In this document: piece after piece, positions 1 to 5,708 of the stretch
Layout: the number at the start of each line of letters is the position of its first letter
How positions within the stretch are numbered: the first letter of the stretch is position 1
Source: Chitinophagaceae bacterium
GTDB taxonomy: Bacteria > Bacteroidota > Bacteroidia > Chitinophagales > Chitinophagaceae
Length of the DNA stretch: 6,655 nucleotides
Direction of reading: 5' to 3'
Assembly (NCBI GenBank): GCA_017989935.1
Contig: JAGNOY010000119.1
Span: 1 to 6,655 of the forward strand
Notes under the pieces: generated by a model
Seen by the model: the letters and a program-made list of their open reading frames with translations, nothing else
Databases searched by the model: none
Told to the model about the DNA's origin: nothing
Made by a program: the position numbers and the translations under genes

Positions 1-85
1 AACTTCCTATTTAAGTGATAATTAATATCTAATCTTAGATAAACATATACATATGAAACTTAGCATACTAGCGGCAATTCCTTTG

Positions 86-113
86 TAAGGCCTTATAAAA
101 AGTATAGGCTTTA
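86..113 (-). terminator. Possible hairpin terminator downstream of the LOG-family gene
   Basis: An imperfect inverted repeat pairs 86-97 with 103-113. It gives about eleven base pairs, with one G-U pair and one bulged T, around a five-base loop. It lies 25 bases past the stop codon of the minus-strand LOG-family gene, a sensible place for transcription to end. There is no clear T-run directly after the stem on either strand, so it is not a textbook intrinsic terminator and could be a chance AT-rich inverted repeat. I see no gene in the rest of 1-138; the only plus-strand start there (position 53) meets a stop after 11 codons. Confidence 0.3.
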
Positions 114-138
114 ATCATAGAGATAAAAATCTATTTTC

Positions 139-879
139 TTAGTCACCTAATTTATCTTCAAACAACCATTTCAATGGTTTGAATTTCTTTTCATATTGCA
201 AACCAAATCTGGCAATTGTGCCCTTAATATGGTTTACGGTATCTTCTACACTATCAGTCACTAAAATCAAATCTAAATCTTCAGGAGAAATAGTCAGTGC
301 ATGTTTCAAATCGTTGATATATTCAATTAAATTTTGATGAAACGCTTTATCAAAAATAACGATAGGGAAATTTTTTATTTTCTTACACTGTACCAAGGTT
401 AAGGCTTCGAACAATTCGTCCATCGTACCAAAACCACCTGGCATCACAATAAAGGCGTAGGAGTATTTAATCAACAAAGTTTTACGTACAAAAAAGTATT
501 TGATAGTTACCCATTTGTCTAGATAATCATTATGCTTCTGTTCGAATGGAAGTTCGATATTACATCCTACACTTCGCCCATTGACATCTTTGGCGCCACG
601 ATTGGCAGCCTCCATAATTCCCGGACCACCACCCGTCATAATAGTAAAACCTAATTTAGCAATCGCTGCTGCAATTTCTCTTGTTTTGATATAATGGGGG
701 TGAGTTTCTGAAAATCGAGCAGAGCCAAATATGGTGACACACGGACCTGCAAAATGAAGTGTTCTATAACCTTTGATAAAATCTAACACGGTACGGAATG
801 TAAATTTCAAATCTTCGAATCGACTCTGTGGGCCATCTAAAAACTTAATCTCTTCTTGTTGCTTATTTTCTGTATTCAT
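139..879 (-). CDS. LOG family protein (TIGR00730-type Rossmann-fold nucleotide phosphoribohydrolase)
   Basis: This 246-residue cytosolic protein belongs to the LOG/'lysine decarboxylase-like' family. Characterised members cleave nucleoside 5'-monophosphates, including cytokinin riboside monophosphates, to the free base and ribose 5-phosphate. The old lysine decarboxylase label is not supported for this family. Visible signatures are a Rossmann-type start (VTIFGSAR, 48-55), the GGGPGIMEAANRGA motif (83-96), an Arg-Lys pair at 132-133 at the usual catalytic arginine position, and the diagnostic PGGFGTMDE motif (147-155) with the catalytic glutamate at 155. About 40 residues precede the core, as in the longer bacterial subgroup. 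The start ATG follows an AT-rich leader with no Shine-Dalgarno sequence, which is normal for Bacteroidota. The gene stands alone and diverges from the small membrane protein gene across a 279-base spacer. The family call is secure, but the in vivo substrate (purine salvage, cytokinin-like products or stress nucleotide turnover) cannot be told from sequence. Confidence 0.93.
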   Translation of the reverse strand: MNTENKQQEEIKFLDGPQSRFEDLKFTFRTVLDFIKGYRTLHFAGPCVTIFGSARFSETHPHYIKTREIAAAIAKLGFTIMTGGGPGIMEAANRGAKDVNGRSVGCNIELPFEQKHNDYLDKWVTIKYFFVRKTLLIKYSYAFIVMPGGFGTMDELFEALTLVQCKKIKNFPIVIFDKAFHQNLIEYINDLKHALTISPEDLDLILVTDSVEDTVNHIKGTIARFGLQYEKKFKPLKWLFEDKLGD

Positions 880-997
880 AAAAAAATCGAATTTAATTCA
901 AAATCAATCATAAAAACTGAATGAAATCATAAAATAATTTCTAAGAGGAATCTTGGAAGAATATAAATAGAATTCAACATACTTGGCTGTTTGTATT

Positions 998-1080
998 GCG
1001 GCAAGGATTGAAACGGAAAGCCCGCACCACGCTTGGCTTCGGCGTGGGAGGACTTGCAGTGAAAAGCCTGTGTGCCGCCC
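998..1080 (+). ncRNA. GC-rich structured element resembling the Flavo-1 motif / dispersed Bacteroidota repeat
   Basis: A sharply bounded GC-rich island sits in AT-rich intergenic DNA. An outer stem pairs GCGGCA (998-1003) with TGCCGC (1073-1078), and an inner hairpin pairs CCACGC (1027-1032) with GCGTGG (1042-1047) over a nine-base loop. The two unpaired sides of the large internal loop resemble each other: AGGATTG...GGAAAGCC at 1004-1022 and AGGACTTG...GAAAAGCC at 1049-1068. From memory, the GGATTGAAACGGAAAGCC signature is typical of a multi-copy element in Flavobacteria and relatives that matches the Rfam Flavo-1 motif, whose function is unknown. I could not run a covariance search. The strand is inferred from that remembered orientation. 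It could act as RNA or as a DNA-level repeat. A 79-codon open frame crossing it on the minus strand (904-1143) is almost certainly not a gene. Confidence 0.55.
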
Positions 1081-1158
1081 TAAATATTTTGAATAAAAAA
1101 ATGAATACTTAAAAAATAAGTTTAAATTTAGGATATCATTCATTTAAACTAGTTAGCT

Positions 1159-1488
1159 ATGACTGTAAATCAAACTGCCTACCTTGACTTGTTTGAACAT
1201 TGGGATCATCAACATGCTACACAAGAAAGCATCAAAAACGAACTTCATATTAAAGGGTATCCCCATGAACAGGTTGAAGAAATTTTATCTCTTTACAAAA
1301 AGAAGAAATTACAAGAGAGGACCCAGAAAGGCCTTTGGTTAATAGGCATAGGATTGATAATCGGTTTTCTGAGTTGTGTATTTACGTTGATGGAATTGTT
1401 GCCTGATTTACGAAATTTTATTCTTTACGGATTAACTTCTATCGCGATTTTGTTTGTAATTATTGGCGGGTACTTTGTCTTTGAATAA
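1159..1488 (+). CDS. Small two-helix inner-membrane protein of unknown function
   Basis: This 109-residue protein belongs to no characterised family that I recognise. Residues 1-57 are hydrophilic and probably helical. The stretch around 33-56 (GYPHEQVEEILSLYKKKK) looks like a short helical motif followed by a basic juxtamembrane patch. Two hydrophobic segments follow, at about 59-79 (GLWLIGIGLIIGFLSCVFTLM) and 86-107, joined by a short loop containing LPDLR. The positive-inside rule places the basic N-terminal domain in the cytoplasm and the loop in the periplasm, with the C-terminus back inside. There is no signal peptide or lipobox. The ATG at 1159 is the first start in the frame and has no Shine-Dalgarno sequence. 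It begins 78 bases downstream of the GC-rich element, so that element could lie in its leader or promoter region. Coding-like composition and clear domain layout make this a real gene; its role is unknown. Confidence 0.75.
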   Translation: MTVNQTAYLDLFEHWDHQHATQESIKNELHIKGYPHEQVEEILSLYKKKKLQERTQKGLWLIGIGLIIGFLSCVFTLMELLPDLRNFILYGLTSIAILFVIIGGYFVFE

Positions 1489-1494
1489 TTGAGA

Positions 1495-1605
1495 CTATAC
1501 CTTTTTCAACTTCACTGCTTTTGGTAAATTGGTAAGCAAGGATGCATCAAAATAGGTAGCCTTTGATTTAGCAATTATAAGTCTTTCAATAGCAATAGTT
1601 GTTAT
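1495..1605 (-). pseudogene. Possible C-terminal remnant of an unidentified gene
   Basis: The minus strand between the two flanking genes contains a 36-codon open stretch. It ends at TAG (1495-1497) and is bounded upstream by tandem stops (1606-1611). Its translation reads like a genuine protein C-terminus: IERLIIAKSKATYFDASL followed by LTNLPKAVKLKKV. It has no ATG, GTG or TTG start, so as it stands it is not expressible from a normal start. The two other frames upstream are also closed, so I see no simple frameshift rejoining it to the lipoprotein gene. The best reading is the tail of a decayed or deleted gene, but in AT-rich DNA a 36-codon open frame can arise by chance. I do not recognise the family. 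Confidence 0.3.
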
Positions 1606-1616
1606 TTACTAATTTT

Positions 1617-2126
1617 CTATCTTACAATTCGTTCCTCTTTCGGGATGTTTATACTACCGCAACCATCTACAAGCCATTTTTCATTGTTGTAGACTAATTT
1701 GATTTTCAATCTAAAATCAGCCCACTCCTTGCCTTTAACCTCCACAAGATTTGTTTCTTGATCAAACGATTCTAACTCAAAACCTTTTTCGGGGTAGTCC
1801 TGTGCATCAAATATCGGATCGGCTTCAAGTCCAGATGTAGTATCATTCCCATTAGCTTGGGATATCAAGGTTTTTAATTCAGTTCTAAAATGTGTTGTGG
1901 TTAATTGACTAGCATTCACCCATTCAACTACACCTTGAGACTCCTTCATTTTATTGCAATTGTCTGTATAAGCATTTATAAATTTCAACGCTACATCTGC
2001 AGCCTTATGCTTATGTTGTTCAGGTGTTTTTATTGAATTATTTATTAATGTTTCCTTGGATTCAGTGTTAGCATTACATGAAAGAATTAAACTCACTACC
2101 AATAAACCGATGCATTGTTTTATCAT
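1617..2126 (-). CDS. Lipoprotein with DUF3828-like domain
   Basis: This 169-residue secreted lipoprotein has a type II signal peptide: a short basic start (MIK), a hydrophobic core at 6-15, and a lipobox ending LILSC, with the lipidated cysteine at residue 17. A polar linker (18-38) leads to a compact domain at about 40-163, with features such as ALKFINAY (46-53), DPIFDAQDYPEKGFEL (103-118) and WLVDGCG (151-157). This pattern resembles the DUF3828 group of small alpha+beta lipoproteins, whose function is unknown. Cys57 and Cys156 could form a disulfide in the periplasm; this is inferred, not shown. The ATG at 2126 is the right start because the signal peptide begins there. The gene diverges from the PaaG-like gene across 121 bases, and a good Bacteroidota -7 box lies just upstream. 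Confidence 0.85.
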   Translation of the reverse strand: MIKQCIGLLVVSLILSCNANTESKETLINNSIKTPEQHKHKAADVALKFINAYTDNCNKMKESQGVVEWVNASQLTTTHFRTELKTLISQANGNDTTSGLEADPIFDAQDYPEKGFELESFDQETNLVEVKGKEWADFRLKIKLVYNNEKWLVDGCGSINIPKEERIVR

Positions 2127-2148
2127 TGTTATTTTAGCTAGATGTTTA

Positions 2149-2156
2149 CAAATATA
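2149..2156 (-). promoter_or_regulatory. Bacteroidota-type -7 promoter element (TAnnTTTG) for the lipoprotein gene
   Basis: Read on the minus strand this is TATATTTG, a perfect match to the TAnnTTTG -7 consensus of the Bacteroidota primary sigma factor. It ends 22 bases before the lipoprotein ATG, giving a short leader of roughly 15-20 bases. The partner -33 TTTG/TTG box is poor: the nearest TTG (2170-2172) is only 13 bases away, shorter than the usual spacing. The call therefore rests on the -7 match and its position. No equally good box was seen for the divergent plus-strand gene. Confidence 0.4.
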
Positions 2157-2247
2157 ATTATGGCTACTTCAATAAAATCTTGCATTCTATAAAATAATTT
2201 CAGTAATTGCCAATTCCTTTTCATCTTTACAAATTAAATATATCCTT

Positions 2248-3024
2248 ATGTCATTTATTCGCATTGAAAAAACAGCCTCAATAGCAAAAATCACTTTAAA
2301 CAGACCAGAAAAATTCAATAGCTTTTGCAGAGACATGGCGTTTGAATTGCAACATGCCTTAGACGAAGCAAGTGCTGATGAAGAAGTGAGGTGCATCTAT
2401 TTAACAGGTGAAGGAAAAGCATTTTGTGCTGGGCAAGATTTAAGTGAAGCGATAGAAGACAATGGAATAGAACTCGCCGAAATTGTGACTGCTCATTATA
2501 ATCCTATTATTGAAAAAATGCGTAAGATAGAAAAGCCTATCGTTTGTGCTGTAAATGGTGTAGCAGCTGGAGCGGGCGCGAATATTGCCTTGGCTGCCGA
2601 TATTGTAGTAGCTAAAGAGAGTGCGTCTTTTATTCAAGCTTTTAGTAAAATTGGATTAATTCCAGATAGTGGTGGCACTTACATTTTACCACGATTAATC
2701 GGCATGCAAAAAGCAGCAGCCCTTATGATGCTTGGCAGCAAAGTGATGGCTCCTGAAGCAGCAAGTATAGGCATGATTTATTCTTATTTTTCAGATGATA
2801 ACTTCGAGCAAGAAAGTTGGAATATTGCTTCTACTTTAGCCCAGATGCCTACAAAAGGAATAGGCTTGACTAAAAAACTACTGAACGAATCTTATACGAA
2901 CAACTTGAGCCAACAACTTATTCGTGAAGGTCAAGAACAAGTGAATGCAGCCAATACCTACGATTATCAAGAAGGGGTGAATGCTTTTTTAGAAAAAAGA
3001 AAACCTGTATTTCGGGGAAAGTAG
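2248..3024 (+). CDS. paaG: Enoyl-CoA hydratase/isomerase, PaaG-like (1,2-epoxyphenylacetyl-CoA isomerase type)
   Basis: This 258-residue cytosolic crotonase-fold enzyme is close in length to E. coli PaaG (262 residues). Visible features are the first oxyanion-hole segment AFCAGQDL (58-65), the second NGVAAGAG (103-110), and the block FSKIGLIPDSGGT (132-144). Asp140 in that block corresponds to the catalytic Asp of PaaG. The Glu that serves as second catalytic acid in true enoyl-CoA hydratases is not at the expected site. The C-terminal YxEGVNAFLEKRxPxFxGK pattern (240-258) also matches the PaaG branch. In the known pathway this enzyme isomerises the ring-epoxide of phenylacetyl-CoA to an oxepin-CoA; relatives shift double bonds in unsaturated acyl-CoAs. 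No other phenylacetate genes are in the window, so a general acyl-CoA isomerase role is possible. The ATG has an AT-rich leader without a Shine-Dalgarno sequence. The gene converges on the kinase gene with 11 bases between the stops. Confidence 0.88.
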   Translation: MSFIRIEKTASIAKITLNRPEKFNSFCRDMAFELQHALDEASADEEVRCIYLTGEGKAFCAGQDLSEAIEDNGIELAEIVTAHYNPIIEKMRKIEKPIVCAVNGVAAGAGANIALAADIVVAKESASFIQAFSKIGLIPDSGGTYILPRLIGMQKAAALMMLGSKVMAPEAASIGMIYSYFSDDNFEQESWNIASTLAQMPTKGIGLTKKLLNESYTNNLSQQLIREGQEQVNAANTYDYQEGVNAFLEKRKPVFRGK

Positions 3025-3030
3025 TTCAAT

Positions 3031-3069
3031 AGCTTTTAAACTAAAAAATCAGCTAATTCTTTAAAAGCT
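3031..3069. terminator. Inverted repeat between convergent genes, possible bidirectional terminator
   Basis: AGCTTTTAAA (3031-3040) is perfectly complementary to TTTAAAAGCT (3060-3069), separated by 19 bases. It sits where the PaaG-like gene and the hybrid kinase gene converge, starts seven bases after the first stop, and overlaps the last codons of the kinase. The position suits shared termination in both directions. The loop is long, the stem is AT-rich, and there is no run of T after either arm, so its strength as an intrinsic terminator is doubtful. Confidence 0.35.
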
Positions 3070-5705
3070 TGGTTGCAAACCATGTTTAGGCTTTTAATTA
3101 GATTTTCCATTTCATCTCGTCTATGGGCATGTGAGGCCATTTGCTCAAGTTCATAAATATGTGATTTTTCTTCTTTCACACCCATATAATTCAATTGTGT
3201 TTTTAAAGAATGAGCACTTATTTTGATAGATTCGTAATCGGCATGTTGCCAACCTGTTTCTATTTGGTTTAAGAGCTTAGGTGAATTTTCTAAAAATATT
3301 CTGACATACTTTTTTTGTTTTTCTAGATCACTGCCAGCGAATGAAATGAGAAATCTCAAGTCGATTGTTTTTTGTTCAACTTGGGTTTGATTTGAATCCA
3401 ACAGCATAACAGGGATATTTTCAACAACACCCTCATGTTTACTTACACTTACTTGACTTCGTTTAAGAATTAATGGCTTATCTAAATGCAGCAATATTTT
3501 CTGAATAAGTTCGTCCTTTCTAAATGGCTTTGGAATATGATCGTTCATTTGATTCGCTAAATAATGCTCGATATCATTTTTCATCACATTGGCCGTCATG
3601 GCTATAATTTTTATATCCCTTTTGGTATTGTCAAGATCATGTCTAATCATTCTTGTAGCCTCCACGCCATTCATTTGAGGCATCTGTATATCCATCAACA
3701 CCAAATCATAATTTCCTTTTTTCACTTTTTCAACTGCCTCTAATCCCGAGGAAGCTTCTTCAATATCCATATTAGGCGCCACAGTGTGTAAGGTATCTAC
3801 AGCAAGAATCTTATTAAATTCATGATCATCCACAAGTAATATTCTTGATTTATTCAGAATTTCTACATCTTGAGTCGAGCAAATAAAGTCTTCTTTGGCC
3901 ACTAGTTGATTTACCTCAGCCAATTGAAAAGGTAAATAAAATGAAAACGTGGTGCCTTGTCCGATTTGACTTTTAACTTCAATCTTCCCATCCATAAGTT
4001 CTACAAGCTGTTTTGATATGGTCAATCCAAGTCCTGTGCCGCCATACTTTCTTGCTACATCAGTACCCGCTTGTGTAAAACTTTCAAAAATACGATGTAC
4101 ATATTCTTCAGAAATACCAATGCCTGTATCAATCACATCGAAACGTATTTTAACGGCATTGTCTATACTATCTTCAAGATGACAAACAATTCGAACAGAA
4201 CCTAATTCAGTAAATTTCACCGCATTGCCAGCAAGGTTCATTAATACCTGACTAAGTCTTGTTGGATCTCCATGTAAAGCATCAGGTAAAATAGGTGGCA
4301 TCTCAAACCTGATTTCTATACCTTTTTCTTCTGCTTTAAATCTTAATAAGGTCACTACATTCTTCAACACACTTTGTAATGAAAAGTCAATTTGTTCAAG
4401 GGTAATTTTTCCGGCTTCAATTTTCGAAAAGTCTAAAATGTCATTGATGATCACCAATAAATTATCTGCACTTTGAGCAATTGCATTGAGGTATTTAAGT
4501 TGATCTTCGCGAGGCGATTTTTCTAAAAGTAATCTTGTCATCCCTACAATGGCATTCATGGGCGTTCTGATCTCATGACTCATATTCGCTATGAACTCTT
4601 GTTTCAATTTAGAAGATTGCTCGGCAACCTCCTTTTCTTTCACTGCAAATTCGATTTCATGTCTCACTTGCAAATTGCGAAGTTTGTTGATGGTATTCTG
4701 TTGAAATATTTCTTCTTTTAAAGATTCGTATTCTTTCAAATGCCAATATGCTCTGGTGATATTGTCCATCTTTTCATACACATGGGCATACATTTCATGA
4801 ATACTCATGATATCATGCTTACGTGAATGTTCCTTGGCAATTACAAAAGCTTTGTCGAGGTGTTTTAAGGCATGTACATAACTTCCTTCGTCAGTATTTA
4901 CTCTGCCCAAATAAAATTCGGCAATGATAACCCCTTCAATATTCGACAGCTCTTCAGCTTGTTGAAATGATTGATTCAAATAAAACCTTGCACGTTCGAA
5001 GTTTTTAGTTTTGTAATACACCTTTCCAATACCGCTATTCGCAAGCATATGCCCAATAGAGTTCGACTCTGATAATTGTAAGCTATTTTTAAAATGAATT
5101 AGGGCATTCTCAAAATCTTCTTTCTTAAAATAAATATTTCCTAAGGTATGATATACGCTGATTAACCTTTTTTTGTCGTCATATTTTTTAAAAATTTCCA
5201 AACATCTTTTGGCATATTCAAGTGCATTTTCGTAATCATATAAATCAAAATGAATATTTGAAATATTAATCATAATCGCAGATTGAGATAGCTCATCCTG
5301 CAATTCTTCATTAATTTCTAAGGCCCATTGATAATATTTAGAAGCATTGGACAAGTCGCCTAATTCACGATAAATATTTCCATAATTGTTATAAACTCTT
5401 GCCTTTAAAGGATCATTTTTAATCTCTTTCGCAATTTTCAACGATTCCTTCAGAGTATCCAATCCTTTATCATATTCACCTTTCAACCAATAACAAGCCC
5501 CTTTGTGATTTAAGCCCCTACCCACTCCTTCTTTGAACCTTATTTTTAACGATCGTTCAATAATTTCATCCGAAAGCTTATAGGCTTCATCGATATCAAA
5601 AGCACGCATCTCTAACACGATATCTATCAAACACCTGATTTTAGATTCTTCGTCTTCTAGCAATTCATATTGTGCTTGTAAGGCTAAATACTTTTCTGAT
5701 TTCAT
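3036..5705 (-). CDS. Soluble hybrid histidine kinase: TPR repeats, HisKA, HATPase, receiver and HPt domains
   Basis: This 889-residue multidomain phosphorelay protein has no signal peptide or membrane segment, so it should be cytosolic. Residues 60-335 hold about seven tetratricopeptide repeats (for example near 103-136, 143-176 and 183-216), a likely protein-binding sensor. A charged helical linker at about 330-370 is a probable coiled coil. The HisKA domain has phospho-acceptor His377 in NMSHEIRTPMN. The HATPase domain has the N box (NLAGNAVKF, 490-498), G1 box (DTGIG, 526-530), F box (FESFTQAG) and G2 box (GGTGLGL, 555-561). The receiver (620-740) has the acidic pair 626-627, phospho-acceptor Asp672, Thr704 and Lys726. 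The C-terminal HPt domain has His832 in SAHSLK. All key catalytic residues are present, so a full His-Asp-His relay is expected. There is no output domain, and its final response regulator is not in the window. The ATG lies 3 bases after the tilS stop with an AAGG nine bases upstream, which points to co-transcription and coupled translation. The signal is unknown. Confidence 0.93.
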   Translation of the reverse strand: MKSEKYLALQAQYELLEDEESKIRCLIDIVLEMRAFDIDEAYKLSDEIIERSLKIRFKEGVGRGLNHKGACYWLKGEYDKGLDTLKESLKIAKEIKNDPLKARVYNNYGNIYRELGDLSNASKYYQWALEINEELQDELSQSAIMINISNIHFDLYDYENALEYAKRCLEIFKKYDDKKRLISVYHTLGNIYFKKEDFENALIHFKNSLQLSESNSIGHMLANSGIGKVYYKTKNFERARFYLNQSFQQAEELSNIEGVIIAEFYLGRVNTDEGSYVHALKHLDKAFVIAKEHSRKHDIMSIHEMYAHVYEKMDNITRAYWHLKEYESLKEEIFQQNTINKLRNLQVRHEIEFAVKEKEVAEQSSKLKQEFIANMSHEIRTPMNAIVGMTRLLLEKSPREDQLKYLNAIAQSADNLLVIINDILDFSKIEAGKITLEQIDFSLQSVLKNVVTLLRFKAEEKGIEIRFEMPPILPDALHGDPTRLSQVLMNLAGNAVKFTELGSVRIVCHLEDSIDNAVKIRFDVIDTGIGISEEYVHRIFESFTQAGTDVARKYGGTGLGLTISKQLVELMDGKIEVKSQIGQGTTFSFYLPFQLAEVNQLVAKEDFICSTQDVEILNKSRILLVDDHEFNKILAVDTLHTVAPNMDIEEASSGLEAVEKVKKGNYDLVLMDIQMPQMNGVEATRMIRHDLDNTKRDIKIIAMTANVMKNDIEHYLANQMNDHIPKPFRKDELIQKILLHLDKPLILKRSQVSVSKHEGVVENIPVMLLDSNQTQVEQKTIDLRFLISFAGSDLEKQKKYVRIFLENSPKLLNQIETGWQHADYESIKISAHSLKTQLNYMGVKEEKSHIYELEQMASHAHRRDEMENLIKSLNMVCNQAFKELADFLV

Positions 5706-5708
5706 GTG

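Noticed and set aside
53..88. Short plus-strand reading frame starting ATGAAACTTAGC, like the start of a signal peptide
   Set aside because: It stops after 11 codons and does not continue in another frame that I could follow; too short to support.
899..906. TGATTTTG on the minus strand as a -7 box for the LOG-family gene
   Set aside because: It has one mismatch to TAnnTTTG and no TTG/TTTG at a suitable distance upstream, so it is too weak to annotate.
1005..1014. GGATTGAAAC, which looks like the 3' end of some CRISPR repeats
   Set aside because: It occurs once only, with no spaced direct repeats and no cas genes. It belongs to the internal loop of the structured element.
904..1143. 79-codon minus-strand open frame
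   Set aside because: It runs straight through the GC-rich structured element; its translation shows no protein family features, and the DNA is better explained as a structured repeat or RNA in a spacer.
2187..2396. 69-codon minus-strand open frame
   Set aside because: It overlaps the start of the well-supported PaaG-like gene and the divergent promoter region; the translation has no recognisable features.
2440..2637. 65-codon minus-strand open frame
   Set aside because: It is the antisense of conserved PaaG-like coding sequence, with no independent support.
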